Shown here in pieces: positions 13,247 through 26,062 of a stretch of DNA of 64,000 nucleotides. A program made the translations under genes and the position numbers. Where the stretch lies: positions 94,237,064 through 94,301,063 of the forward strand of contig CM023532.1 of the NCBI GenBank assembly GCA_013350335.1, given 5' to 3'. The DNA is from Chimonanthus salicifolius (lineage: Eukaryota > Streptophyta > Magnoliopsida > Laurales > Calycanthaceae). Within the stretch, counting starts at the first letter, position 1, and each line of letters starts with the position of its first letter. The notes under the pieces are model-generated. The model was not told the origin of the DNA, searched no databases, and saw nothing but the letters and a program-made list of their open reading frames with translations.

Positions 13247-14935
13247 TGAAAGTTCCATTGGGAGATAAAACAACTCAATTGACTCTAGAGGGGGGGATGA
13301 ATAAGTCAATCCAAATTCGTTGATCCTTTTTAAAATTAACTTGATTGATTAATTAAGTGCAGCGGATACAACAATCAAGTATATGTGTGTTAGCAAATGT
13401 GATTAAGTAATCAACATAAGAAATTAGCTCTAACACCACAAGCACGAGGATACAGTATATATAGTGGTTCGGTTCTCCAACTTACATCCACTGTTATGAC
13501 TAACTCAACCTTGAGCTATCCCCAAATTCACTAAGTGGGGACTTACACCCTCACAATTAGAGTAGCAATTCCACCTCAATCAATTGGCTAGGAATTCTAC
13601 CCACCACATGTGGCAGAGATGAAGCTCTAGAATTTTTATAGTGGTTCCGGAAACAGGTTTCCTTAATCCACTTTCGGGTCAAAGGTTTTAAAAACAAGAT
13701 TAAAACTAAGAAGCACTTGCTTTAAAACTCTTTCTCGCTAATATGTGCTTCTTGAAAATCCCATCCAATGTGTACCGATGCTCATCCTCATAGCCGTCGT
13801 AGAGCAATCACAATCTCAGGATGGCAAGGAAATTGGTTTCATGTTTCCTAGTTTATGTCTCTCATATCTTTCTCACTTTCAAACTCAATCAACAGATTGG
13901 TTGTTTATGATTTTCCTCCTCTCTTTCTCATTTTCAAACACAATCAATAGATTGGTTGTTTATGATTCTTCTCACAAGAGTGTTGATCGTTCCTTAGAGT
14001 ATTTAACTCTTCTCAGCTCAAGGAAGATAGTAAAACGATCACCCAACACTCATATTTATAGAGGAGTCTTAACGGTTTCTCTGATTGTCCATAACAGACA
14101 GATCGGTGGCATAGGTGGGTCCGTGTTCATATTTATTACCGTTCAACCACCCGACCATTGTGCATTAAATGCACTTCCAATGACTATTACTTCCCGGTCA
14201 GTAGGTCGATGTCGCTGATGGGTCGATAGATATGACACTGAGGGGTCGGTCCATACGAGAGGCTCCGTCTGGGGTAACACCATGCTGACATAGTTTCATA
14301 TCTCGAAACTTGTCCTACCCAGAACGACCTGCCTCCCTTTATCAAGGGGTCAGTTCTGATACTCTCGATCAGTCTTGATCTACTGATATGTCTGTTTCTT
14401 CGAGAGCCTATTTGAGTTTACAATCCAGAACTCAAAAGTCGTTTACAGACGAGTCGTCGACCACGAGGGGTCGTGTAAGTTCATCACCGAGGGGTCGGTG
14501 CATACGAGGTTCTCTGTCAAAGGCCTTTACAGAATGTCAGTTGTTTGATCTAGAACCTCTATCAAACTGGCCGACCAGTCCTTAACCACGATGGATCGAT
14601 CCTGTCTGCACCGAGGGGTCGGTGAGAACTACTGGTCGAGCTAGCAGTGAACTTAATTCATATTTCCAAGTTCACTTCTATTTTACTGTCCAGTTTCCTC
14701 TCTAGGCTTGTTATGTTCATTACCAACATATGCAACTAAGCCTAGTAATAGTCTCCACCTAAGGTCATCTATGACCATAATACATTTTTTGTGATTGCTA
14801 TTACGATGAGCTTTGAACTTGGTGGAGCATGAGCTTCTTTCTTGGTCATCTTGAGTCTTCAACCTTCTTATCAAGTGCTTCTTCCCGAGTCATGGAATTT
14901 ACAAACAGGGACTCGGAAATGCCAGGGCACTAACA
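13247..14935 (-). repeat. 3' LTR of reverse copia
   Basis: An intact LTR from TGAAAGTTCC to GGGCACTAACA in plus orientation. It carries a short direct duplication around 13860-13980 (the AGATTGGTTGTTTATGATT block occurs twice), also present in the right LTR at about 23025-23140, so the duplication predates this insertion. Repeated GAGGGGTCGGT motifs lie at 14241-14630. A long open frame on the plus strand at 13745-14218 is not a gene, because it falls in LTR sequence. Confidence 0.93.
14053..14060 (-). promoter_or_regulatory. Probable LTR TATA box
   Basis: TATTTATA on the plus strand (TATAAATA on minus) at the position equivalent to 5371 in the related LTR. Confidence 0.5.
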
Positions 14936-14948
14936 ATCTCCCCCTTTG
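14936..14948 (-). other. 3' polypurine tract of reverse copia
   Basis: ATCTCCCCCTTTG on plus reads as a purine tract on the minus strand, directly before the 3' LTR. Confidence 0.85.
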
Positions 14949-15402
14949 TCAATTTCATAATAAAACCTAGAAGGTAACCCAATTACAAGCCCACTCTTAT
15001 TACATTACATTTGAATACAAAATATTATATCAATTACATATTCAAATGGTACAGCAAGACTATGATCTTCACATATTCTTTTTCTGCTTGCTTTAAATCA
15101 TGATTTCCTGTTTAAACACATAAGCAAGCAACACTAGAGAAATCATTAGAGGAGTTAGTCCAAAACATAGATCAAAAGACTAAACGAGATTTCCTAGCCA
15201 ACAACACTACCCAGTGTTGAGATGATTTTCTCACCCAATCTTCTTGAGTTTGATTCCCCCAATCTTCTTGAGTTTGATTTCCCAAACTCCAAGCAAGCAT
15301 AAACATTCTCCCCCTTTATGGCTCTTTCTTTCTAGAGGCCCCTCAAGCACTTCGGCCTTCGGTTTTACCATGCACTCCCCCATGCTTGCAGCTTCTATTA
15401 AT

Positions 15403-15420
15403 TTTCTTCCCCATTTTGTC
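15403..15420 (-). other. Internal polypurine tract of reverse copia
   Basis: Read on minus it is GACAAAATGGGGAAGA preceded by TTTGTCAAT, equivalent to 12635-12650 in the outer copia. Confidence 0.45.
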
Positions 15421-16279
15421 ATACAATTGACAAAGATTTAGTAGATATCAGCAGCACTTCATCTATGCTTTTTGCACTTAGTGATTAACTAAGTTTTACT
15501 GCAACTCATGGTTCTTCCCCACGGTTTAATGTATTTCCTTGTGCAACAAAGTTTATTTTTCTCCTACTCAAGGTAAAATCTAGTTTAGCTGATTTATTTC
15601 ATGGAAAAAGCTCATTTACTTAGCTTCCCTAAAGTCTTTTCCCACTTCTCCAAGCTATCTTTTGTAGTTTCTTTGACTCATCTCCCCCATGGAGTAAGCT
15701 ATATTTTCCACCTTCTCCAGATTATTTTCTTCCTACACTGTCATGACCAGTGACAGGTGTTAAACAACACATAATTTGTGCTCTCCCATTCTCCAAGGAT
15801 GTGTGCCACCTTAGCCCGATTTATTTTTTCCTTACATGCCAATACAAACCAACTCATTCAATTCTGCATGTTACTCTTATTTAACAAAGCCATGTTAACC
15901 TTAGATTTAGAGAAAGAAGACATACAAAACATAGTAATACACACATCACACAAAAACAAACCATATCATTTCATTAAAACAAAATGTGCATTTAGTACAT
16001 ATGGTATAGATGGGGACATCATGGTTGCTTAGTCAAAATATCAAAAGTATAGTTTTTCCAAAAATAAAGACCATGAAAAACTACCCTAAGTAGAGCCATC
16101 TTGAGGAGGTGCTCGAGGAGGAGGAGACGGGGTGTTTGGAACTCTGTTCGAGAAGACAACAGAGACTAAATCCCGGACAGTGAACCATATACTCTCTAGA
16201 CTATTTTTTTAGATAGTCCATTTTCATTTCTAGTCTGAAGACCATTCTTCCTAGATTGATATTTTCTTGCGAGGGATAT

Positions 16280-16654
16280 TCATATTCTTTTTTTTTCATC
16301 AGAGTCTCTCCAAAAATCCTCAGAACTGAAGTTTTCCTCTTCACTGTTGTTCTCAGGGATATCAACATGGTCTTCATTACAAGTTTGAAGACCATTTCCT
16401 TCTTCTGCATCTTCTCTCCTTTCTTCACGTCGGTCTTCGACGAAGATGACACCTTTGTCAACAATGGGTTTTTCTTCCACCTATGGTTGGGTTTCCTGTT
16501 GATGTTGAGCATACACAGGATTTTCAGAGCTCGACCCAGGGTAAAATTGAGAGGCTGTCCTTTTGGTTCGTTTGGCCCATCGATTTGCATGACTAGTTTC
16601 TCCTCGTTCTATAGAGGAATTAGGACGTGACTTAGCTGCCATCTTTCTAGGCAT
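16280..16654 (-). pseudogene. Unrecognised acidic accessory frame in reverse copia
   Basis: Reading minus from ATG at 16654 gives a basic start (MPRKMAAKSRPNSSIERGE), then a short neutral stretch, one in-frame TAG near 16483, then a strongly acidic half rich in E and D (EDRREERREDAEEGN, NNSEEENFSSEDFW), ending in TGA at 16280-16282. I do not recognise the family. It lies where pol or a 3' accessory (envelope-like) frame would be in long copia elements, so it could be a degraded accessory protein carried by this deletion derivative; that is inference. The plus-strand frame over the same bases has no coding features. Confidence 0.35.
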
Positions 16655-17466
16655 GGTTTTTCCTAGAGGTGAATCTCAACCAGTGACTCGGAGATGGAAG
16701 AGTAGAAGGCTGAGCCTAACCTGTTCTCTGAAAATCGCAAAAACTGTGATTTTCAGACTTCTGAGGACTGAAGGAACGAAAGCCCATGGTTTTCTAGTGG
16801 AAAATCACTCTAAGAGGTCCTATCGACTAGTCTAAGGCACGAGAGGAAAAGGAGGGACCACCAAGCCTTCGCGGGAGAGGGGACGAAAGTTTTAAATGAA
16901 TTGTCGCTTTCGCAGAAAAGGTCCCCTTTTAATTCAAATTTTTTGTCTCACCGACATGTCGGTTCCATTGACAGGTTGAATTTTTCGACATTTCCCCTTT
17001 TTCAACAGTGCTCAATTTAGCACAGTATCGACATGTCTGTCACACCGACCGGTTTTATTCACTGACATGTCAATTACACCGAGAGGTTCTAGATTGCAGT
17101 GCAATCATCCTTAATATGTGCAACTTGATGAAGTTTTATTCTAAGCGTGGCATTCATAGATTCATTATAATGCAAAAATATGCCAAACATAATTCATCAA
17201 ATCATTAAATATGCACACAATCAAGATTCACATCCCAAGGCACATACAATTCATAATACTTTGAATGAAATGTAGATTTCCAAGTAGAATATGTACTATA
17301 ACCAGGAAGAGTACATTCTAGACTTGTAGTTACCCAATTTCTCTTCTCATGTCATAACATTTTTCTGCTATGTGAACTTACATGCTCTCTTGTGAGTCCC
17401 TTTGTAGTGGTCTAAGATATGAAAGTGACTCTTAAACTACAACAAAACATGATTAATGGTCTATCT

Positions 17467-20465
17467 TGTAACCCCCCGCCCTTTTCCACTTGCATAAATC
17501 AGAGTATATATTTGTTTTGAAATAAGTGAGAGAGGACGGGTCATCACAATGCGAGTCAAGTCCAAGTTTCCAAATCCTGACCCTTAACAGACCACTATTA
17601 CGTGTGCATGGACTAAATCCACTAAAACATTTTCACACGCTTTTCTTAATACTTGCGGAATGATTTATATGAATAAGATGCTATTCGTTCTCTTGTCATC
17701 ATTAGGTAAGGAAATCCAGTCACCATAATATTCCAATAAACTTAAGGATTATCAAACCATAGCAAATAAGTTCTAAGTTATTATAATCCAAAATGTAAGT
17801 CCTCCGAATACATCATTGTAATAAAAGACTAAATAATTTAAAATTAAATCTTCCCAAGCTTCTACGCTTGGCTCCCTTCTGGTCCCACGTCCTTTCCTTA
17901 TCATTTCATATTCCATCATCTATAGGGTAGAAATAGGGCATTAGTCAACATGCCCAGTAGGTATTCCAATTAGGGTTAGGGTACACATAGGAGTAATATT
18001 ATAATATCATAAATCAAGGGTTTATACATCATTAATGGCATATTTGTACATCTTGTAAGTAATAAAACAATGCATGATGTCCATATCATAATCATGCTAA
18101 CATAAGTGTCATGTCATGGGTGTCAATGCCAAATGAAATCAATCAATGGTTTCCTTGGCCAATTATGTTGACAGTGTTTAAGGCGGCAACCACCAGGGTA
18201 CTATATACCCATCCACAAATTAATCAGGATTACAGATGGAGTGTGATCTCCTCCCTCTGCACAGGATTTTGGGACTGACTACCTAGGAGCTCTTTGACCC
18301 AATTACGCCGTACTTTTCCTAATCAACTGGACGTGGCCAAATCTTAACAGTTCATATAGCTTCATATAAGCTAATCTCAAGCCCAAGTTATGTCCGAACT
18401 GCTCAGAACTTGGCTTGATGGTCATATGCGTTCCCTCCTATGCCATGCATGAGGTAATGTATGCAAGAATGCCATTTCATTTAAAATACGTAATATAATT
18501 GAAAATCAACTCATAATCATATACAGTTTATTTAGCCAATGCATTCATCATATTTTGAATATATACAAGTGTCATATTGTACTCCATAATGTTCTCAATG
18601 AGGTAGGAATCCTAACAATGTCCGATATACTATCCTTTCTTGTTTTGCAAGGATAACGCTAACAATCGCGTGAGACGAATCGCAAATCTCTTTGTGAACC
18701 TCTTTACCTCATCAAATTCAAACATACATATTAGTTTGATCTTCCATTTTAATTTCATCACCCCTTCCATCTTACAAGAGGCTTTGGAGGAAAATCCAGA
18801 ATAAAACTTTTGTAATTCAGTCGACTGAAACTGGAATTTAGTCTACTGAAACACAACCAGATCCATCTCTGTTTGACCCGTAAACTTTCAATCAACTGAA
18901 TCTTAGGCTGAAATACAACCAGATCCCTTATGTGTTTGGCCAACAATCTTTCAGTCGACTGAATAATATGATTCATTCGGCTGAAACACAACCAGATCTC
19001 ATACATGCTTTACCAGTATACTTTCAGTCGACTAAATCATAAGATTAAGTCGGCTGAAATACAATCAGATCCTTTGTGTGCTCGGCCAGTTCACTTTCAG
19101 TCGATTGAATCATAAGATTGAATCGGCTGACTTGGGGTCAGATCCTTTGTGTGCTAGGCCACCACACTTTTAGTCGACTGAATCATAAGATTCAGTCAAC
19201 TGACTTTGTGTCAGATCTTTTGTGTTTGCATGCATTGTAAGGCCATTCTCCTTGAAATCCATCATTTATCATATTTAAACATGGATTTCATCTTCAATAC
19301 TTCACTTAGTAAATTTATCCTACCCACTAGCCAAGGTTAGGGTTTTTCATAATCCATCCAATCATAGTATCATCATAGCATGGGTTTAGATTTAATCTTA
19401 TGGTTGTTTTGTTTCAACCCATAACCATCCTTTGGATGGATTTCCAACTCCATGGCCTTATCACAATTTGGCCATTCATTCCAACCAATCATGGAACCCA
19501 TGGGTTTGGCCACACCATGGCCAAACCTATGGTTTCCTTAGATTTATTCCCATATTATTAAGTCTTAGACATACCTTCCTTCAATCTCCTTCTTTTCTTT
19601 TGATCTTTCTCTTCTTCCGTAATTCTTCATCTCCTTTCTTTGTTCTTCAAAGTTTCTAAGTGTATGGAGGTAGAGGTGGGAGAGAGAGAGGAGAAGAGAG
19701 GAGGGAAAAACTCTTGCTCAAAGGAGGAGGAGTCGGCCAAGGGGTTTGAAGTGCCCTTTGGTTTGTGTTTTTGTATTAAAACTAAAACTCTTCCCTCCCT
19801 CTCATTATGGCTTGGTCTAACTAAGGAGACCCTTGGTTTAACCAAAGAGTCCCTTGGCTTCCCAAGGGTGGCTTCATGGCTCTTGAGATGAAGACCCTTG
19901 GGTTCCCAAGTGTCTAAGTACAATGTACTTAGACAAGTTACCCCATCTTTTAATCTCGACCCTTTATCTTCTCTTAGAATGAGCTGGATGAGATCCTAGC
20001 CTCCCATCTCATCCCTTCATCTTCTCAACTTAAGCAAGACCCTTAATTCAAGACTTAAACTCCAAAAGTGGTTGACCAAGTCAACCCATGTCATGGTCGA
20101 CCATGCATGTGGTGACTTGGTCACCACATGGCACTTGGGTCCCACTTTGGCCATGTCACTTGACATGGCATCCTTGCTTAGTTGGTTTCCGTGTGATGAC
20201 ATGAATGCCACATCACTCACATGCCACCTCACTTGATGAGGTGGACTTTAATGCATTAAATGTACTAATTTATCCAATTCAACTAATTTAACTAAATTTA
20301 CCCAATTATTTTTAAATCAAGATCACCCATGACCCATTCGGTCTTAATTGGGTAATTGACCCATTTAATGTCCATTTTAACTTTTTGCTCTCAAATTCAA
20401 TTAAATTGCAATCCAAGTGGGACAATCCAATAAATTATAAAATAAGGAAAATTTGGGGTGTTACA
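17467..20465 (-). mobile_element. Solo LTR, divergent Tekay-like family, reverse strand
   Basis: The ends are TGTAACCCCCCGCCC (left) and GGGGTGTTACA (right), flanked by TATCT at 17462-17466 and 20466-20470, a perfect 5 bp duplication. The left 170 bp align with the left end of the 7951-12206 LTR (shared GACGGGTCATCAC-like block, GAGTCAAGTCC, CCCTTAAC, ACGTGTGC), so it is a related but distinct subfamily. It has a single TTTGGCCA hairpin (about 19500-19531) and a different array of CAGTCGACTG motifs. No gene is present. Confidence 0.93.
18816..19220. repeat. CAGTCGACTG palindrome array
   Basis: Five or so degenerate tandem units of about 65-90 bp each contain TTCAGTCGACTGAA or a variant, an ATAAGATT spacer, a second half-palindrome, and ACACAACCAGATCC. 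Positions of the cores are about 18818, 18950, 19024, 19098 and 19171. Confidence 0.85.
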
Positions 20466-20470
20466 TATCT

Positions 20471-22348
20471 CCTAGGTAGGAAGATTGTGGCATTTGGTAT
20501 TGCATACACACCCCTACGATCGTACCTTTGAAGACCAAACATTGGATTCATCAACTCTTTGACATGATTCATCTGTCTTAACAAAGAGTCTTGCCTTGTA
20601 TCCACCTTCCTTAGGTTTCTTTCAAGGTTATGTGTTGGTGGATGTCTTTTAAGCATAGGTTTTACTTGATTATGCCTTTGTGCTTTCCTTTCCAAGTACC
20701 TCTTCAAATGATAGCAATTTCTTTTGAAATGACCATCTTTGTGGCAGAAATTGCACTTACCCTTTGAGGGGTGAGAGATACTTGTATTTTTAAACACCCC
20801 ATGGTTCATGGGTTCTTTGGAGAATGAGGTACCAAGACCAGACCTATCACCATGTTGTTTTCCCGAACCAAGGAGTTTTCTAAGTCTTTCATCTCCTTGG
20901 GTAAACCTATCTTGAAATTTTTCTTTATGAGTTTTTAATTCTTTAACTTCCAAAGACAGTTTTTACTATCATTTTCAAGAAGTTTATTGTGATGCCACAA
21001 ATTCTCAAAATCCTTGCAATGTATACTTATTTCTTCTTGAAGACTTTGGTTAGGCTCTTTTAGTTTAGTGTTTTCTTCTTCAGAGAGTTCCAGCTTAGAG
21101 GTTATGAGAGATTTTTCAGTTTTTAAATCTTCTACTTGATTAAAGAGATTCAGGTTTTTGTTTTTTAACCTTGTTTAGTTTCTTGGCTAACTTCTCACTC
21201 TCAAGGAACAATAATGTAGGAAGCTTGAAGATTTTCATCTTATTCACTTTCATCCTCTGTTTCAATTGTGAGATTCTTTTAATCACATACGATCGAGGCT
21301 ATGAGACCTTTTGATGTATCAATTTTTTGTTGGGTATCATCATATGAATCACTTTCTCATTCAGAAGTTTCAACATGGGTCACACCCACATTCATAGCCT
21401 TCTTAACTTTTTCTAAGGGACATTCATTCATGAAGTGTCCTCTCTCCCCACAATTGAAGCAGGTCAGCTCTGAAGCAACCTCTCCCTCATTTCCTTTTCC
21501 TCTGTTTTCTTCTTACCTTCTTGGGTAATTTTTACTCATTTCACCGTTATCCATTCTTCTTAAGTTATTTCTTTTTACAATTTTTTTGTAAAATTTCTTG
21601 GCAAGCATTGCCATTTCATCACTTGAAAGTTCATCATCTGATGGATTTTCTTTAATCTTCTTCTGTTATCGGGAAGATTTCCAAGAAATTAATTTATCCT
21701 TTGGTTATTCAAAATGTAGTTTGTAGGTTTGTAATGAATCAACAAAATCAAGTATATTCATTAAGGACACATCTCTATTGTCCTCCATGGCCACAACCTT
21801 GGGCTTGAATCTTTCAGCAAGATTCCGGACAATTTTGGTGCAAACTTTATCCTCGGGTATCCATTCCCCTAAAGTGTACATTTGATTTACAATGTTGCTT
21901 ACCTTGGAATAAAAATCCAAGACGACTTCATCCTCCCTCATTTTAAGAGTATCAAGCTGATTCTGGAGGATCTGAAGTTTGGACCTCTTGACTATTGAGG
22001 TGCCCCTTTGGGTTCTCTCAAGAACTTGTCATGCTTCCTTTGCATTTTTACAGGTCATGATCCGCCTGTACTCGCTATCAGAGACTGCACAGTTAAGGGC
22101 ATTCATAGCTTTTACGTCAGTTGTCTGAGAAACTTTCTCAACAAGGGACCAAGAACTATAAGGTTTGGGCCTCATCACCATGGTTGATGTGGTTCCTACC
22201 GTTCCATGGGTTCTTGCCATCTATTCTTAACAATATCCCATACCGACGAATCTATGGAAACAAAAAAACTTTTCATTTTAGCCTTCCATGAGGCATAGTT
22301 TGTTCCATCGAGATAAAAAGGTTTGGATATTGCATGACTGTCACCCAT
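20471..22348 (-). pseudogene. Ty1/copia gag, degraded
   Basis: The frame starts at ATG 22348 on minus with a typical copia gag N-terminus (LDGTNYASWKAKM, VWDIVKNRWQEP). A frame change near 22200 leads to KAMNALNCAVSDSEYRRI and a tryptophan-to-stop change after KEA (22029). It continues with the UBN2-type gag core (NQMYTLGEWIPEDKV, RNLAERFKPKVVAMED; 21705-21941). Two CCHC zinc knuckles follow: CFNCGERGHFMNEC at about 21430-21470 and CNFCHKDGHFKRNC at about 20715-20756, separated by a coiled-coil-like E/K/L-rich stretch. It would package RNA and form particles; frameshifts and stops make it dead. It is cut at 20471 by the solo LTR insertion and pol does not resume beyond it. Confidence 0.85.
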
Positions 22349-22400
22349 GGTGTTCTAGCTTGGATCTACTCGAATGGTTAAATCCTTCTAAGGAACACTA

Positions 22401-22413
22401 GGCTCTCATACCA
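22401..22413 (-). other. Primer-binding site of reverse copia
   Basis: GGCTCTCATACCA on plus reads TGGTATGAGAGCC on minus: the initiator-Met type site with one change from TGGTATCAGAGCC, next to the 5' LTR. Confidence 0.85.
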
Positions 22414-22415
22414 AT

Positions 22416-23397
22416 TGAAAGTTCCATTGGGAGATAGAACAACTAAATTGACCCTAGAGGAGGGTAAATATGTCAATCCAAATTCGTTGGTCCTTTTTAA
22501 GATTAACTTGATTAATTAATTTAGTGTAGCGGATACAACAATCAAGTATGTGTGTGTTAGCAAATGTGATTAAGCAATCAACAGAAGAAATTAGCTCAAC
22601 ACCACAAGCACAAGGACACAAGATATATCATGGTTCGGTTCGCCAACCTACATCCACTGTTAGGACTAGCTCAACCTTGAGTTATCCCCAAATTCACTAT
22701 GTGGGGACTTACACCTTCACAATTAGAGTATAAATTTCACCTCACTCCATCGGCTGGGAATTCCACCCACCACATGTGCCAGAGACGACGATCTAAAATT
22801 TTTTATAATGGTTCTGGAAACAGGCTTCCTTAATCCACTTTCGGGTCAAAGGTTTTAAAAACAAAATTAAAACCAAGAAGCACCTGCCTTGAAGCTCTTT
22901 CTCGCTGATGTGTACTTCTTGAAGATCCGACCCAATGTGTGCCGACTCTCCTCCTCGTAACCGTCGTAGAGCAATCACAATTTCAGGGTGACAAGGAAAC
23001 TCGTTTCATTTTCCTAGTTTTTGTCTCTCATATCTTTCTCACTTTCAAACTCAATCAACAGATTGGTTGTTTATGATTTTCCTCATCTCTTTCTCACTTT
23101 CAAACACAATTAATATATTGGTTGTTTATGATTTTTCTCACAAGAGTGTTAATCGTTCCTTAGAGTATTTAACTCTTCTCAGTTCAAGGAATATAGTAAA
23201 ACGATCACCCAACACTAATATTTATAGAGGAGTCTAAACTGTTTCTCGGACTGTCCAGAACCGACGGGTCGATGGCACCGATGGATCGGTGTTCTTATTT
23301 ATTATCGTTCAACCACCCAACCGTTGCGCATTAAATGCAACCCCAACCGTTTAATTCCCTGTCGAAAAGTCAGTGTCACCGATTGGTTGACAGATAT
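22416..23397 (-). repeat. 5' LTR of reverse copia, fragment 1
   Basis: From TGAAAGTTCCATTGG, parallel to the left LTR at 13247. It is interrupted after CAGATAT by the family-3 LTR and contains a TATA box at 23219-23226 (minus). It continues at 30597. Confidence 0.92.
23219..23226 (-). promoter_or_regulatory. Probable LTR TATA box
   Basis: TATTTATA on plus, equivalent to 14053-14060 in the other LTR of this element. Confidence 0.5.
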
Positions 23398-25203
23398 TGT
23401 CACGCCCCGACCCTCCGGGCCCATTGACGTGAGATTTTTTTTTTCTAACACAATATTGAGCCTTTGCGGAAATCATCTTATGGACTTTAACATCTCTTAT
23501 AACCAAATTTGGATCTAACATTTGGCAGCCTCGGACCCAACATATCTAGCCGGTAAAAATCCCAGGCAGATGGAGGGGCCACCATGGGCCAGCTTAAAAC
23601 ACAATACCTCGATAGATTCCACCTCGACGCATAGTATGTGGATACACTACTAACCAACATGTAATCTATAACTTAACCTCTTAGGAAAGTCCAAATAGAA
23701 AATGTCACACATGATATACTTAATATTTATCATCAATCAATCCCATCAACATCAGAATTGTAATAGCCCGAAATTTTAAATCAATATATATTTGGCATTT
23801 ATCGATTTTAATTTGAATTTTGACATGAGGGAATACCAAATGGATCAAAAATTGGGACAAGGGTCCAAGAATGGCCTAATTGGGCCATGGATTGGATGAA
23901 ATCCATTTAATGGGTCAATGAGGACTAAGCAGATCAACGATGGTCAAAGTGGGCCCGATAGCCATGTGGGGCCCAATGGATCAAAATTGGTTCAACCCTA
24001 AGGTAAGTGGATAAGGAGGGAATCTAATTGGGCCATGGGCCCAATGATTACCCAATAGACCATGAATTAGAATTAATTCATTTAATTGATCAATGGTAAG
24101 TAATTGGGTCAACTAGCCATATGGGACCCAATGGGCCAAGGTAACTAAGCCCTAAGGTAAATGGATAAGACAAAAATTTAATTGGGCCATGGGCCCAATG
24201 GGGATCCAATAAGAGGGATACATTTAATAAAATTTAAATCACCTAAGTTAGGTGATAAATTGACCAAGGTAACATGGCCAATGGGGCCCACCTCCACCTC
24301 ACCAATTGAGGTGGCGTGTGGACCCAAGGAGTAGTGGGGCGACCACCATTGTTGACTTGGTCAACCATGGGTGGATCTTATAGAAGGAATTTAATGGAAT
24401 TAAATTAATGTGGGGTTTAATTAACTTAACCTAAGGATCAAATTGATCTAAGTTAATTAACCTAATCTAAATTGGTCAAATGGTCAAAACCACTACAACA
24501 AACACAAACCACCATTAAGAAACACAAAAAGGAAACCATGGGCTAAGGATGGTGGTTTTATCCCAACCACCACCATTAATGCATGTTGGTTGGTGGGAGG
24601 AGTTAATGTGGAGTGGGACCCAAGTTAACCAAGACATGAGATGAATGTTTATCTCATTTTTACTCTCTCTCCATCCCTCCTCACTCTCAAAACCGTCACA
24701 TGCATAGGAGAAAAAAAAAAGAGAAGAAAACTTAGAAGAAGAAGAGAAGAAAAGAGAAGGAGAGAGCAAGCCTTGGTCCACCCCTCCAAGATCAAAGGTT
24801 AAGATCATGTTTCTAATCACCTTCCCCTCTCCCTCTCTCAACCTAGTCCCATCTACCTTAGCCGATCCAAGCATGTTTCACCATTGATCAAGCACATCTA
24901 GCCGATCAAACAAGGAGAGGAAGAAGAAAAGAGGCTAAAGAAATCAAGAGGAGAAAGAAAGACCGGAGGAGCCGTCGGATCCGTAAGTATTTCTTAAAAC
25001 AAGAGTTTATATTATTTTTTTTAAGATAGGATATGGAATCCATTTCTTAGCCTAAATATGGCCAAAAATATTGTGGGCCATGGATCTAAGATCCATCCAA
25101 CGGTAGGATAAGAAATGGATGAGATGGAAGGAGATGGTTTAAGAAAAAAAAAAAGAAATGGATGAAATGGAAGAATGGAAATTTTAATCGATAAATGGAC
25201 CTT

Positions 25204-26062
25204 AGGGTTCGGCCATGTAACATGGCCGAACCCCATGGTAAATGATGGATGATTTTTAATTAGGGTTTGAAGGTTTAAAATTATGGAGAATGGTTAATGA
25301 TGTTAAGATTTTAAAATGATTAAAAGTTGATGATTTTTAAAGGAGTATTTAAATAAGAAAAAAATTATGAGATATGTAAATAATTTCAAGTGACCTCAAA
25401 AATGATGGAAGGATGATATTTTAAAGAAATCATGGGCTATAGGGTTCGGTCATACAAGGTGGCCGAACCCCATGGTTAGTGATCTATGATGGTTAGGGCT
25501 TTAAATAATGGAAGACATGGGGATGATTTTAATTTTGGATTCTAAGGTTTAAGATTTTGGAAAATGATTGTTATAGTTTCAAAATGGTATGGATAAGACG
25601 AACCCCATGGTGAATGATGGGTGAATTATTTGAGATTACATGGTTTAAAATCTTGGAGAATGGTTAATGATAAATAGTTCTCAAATAATTTAAAGTTGGT
25701 AAATTTTAAAGGACTCGTTAAATGAGAAAATCATGGAGAGGTGTTGATGAACATAAATGTGTTTATGGTCTAAGAATGGCATCAATGGATGATGAGCCAT
25801 AAACCATGGGTTCGGCCATGGTGTATGGCCGAACATTATGGTGGTATTTAATAATTTTAATTGATGGGAAAGTATAGAAATTGGTTAGGAAAAATGGATA
25901 GATTGTATGAATTTTTTTTCAAGTATGATATGTGATGTGTAAATGGGATGAAAATGGCGATTTAAATGGATGATTAAATTTTCAATTGGAGAGAATAAGT
26001 TGAACCCAAGAAATTGGAAAATGAACATTATGGGTTCGGCCATGGTGTATGGCCGAACCCAT
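25204..26062. repeat. TTCGGCCAT hairpin cluster, 4 copies
   Basis: Inverted repeats lie at about 25204-25238, 25441-25475 (degenerate), 25806-25835 and 26032-26062, with the same arms as in the other Tekay LTRs. Confidence 0.9.

Larger units (their letters stand above)
14949..17461 (-). mobile_element. Interior of reverse copia, distal part
   Basis: This lies between the solo LTR insertion and the 3' polypurine tract. It contains the internal purine tract (15403-15420), a 20-odd base tandem duplication at about 15235-15285 (CCAATCTTCTTGAGTTTGAT twice) and one broken open frame (16280-16654). A proline-rich frame ending at about 16088 on minus (PSPPPRAPPQDGST before the stop) may be the tail of the same accessory frame. 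No pol motif is seen. Confidence 0.6.

Noticed and set aside
13745..14218. 157-codon open frame on the plus strand
   Set aside because: It lies wholly within a reverse-strand copia LTR; the same region in the other LTR (22800-23300) does not keep the frame.
16256..16630. 124-codon plus-strand frame
   Set aside because: Shadow of the acidic minus-strand frame; rich in F, S and L as expected for the complement of GAA/GAG codons.
24515..24874. 119-codon minus-strand frame
   Set aside because: Inside a solo LTR; a CT/GA-rich low-complexity translation with no counterpart in sister LTRs.
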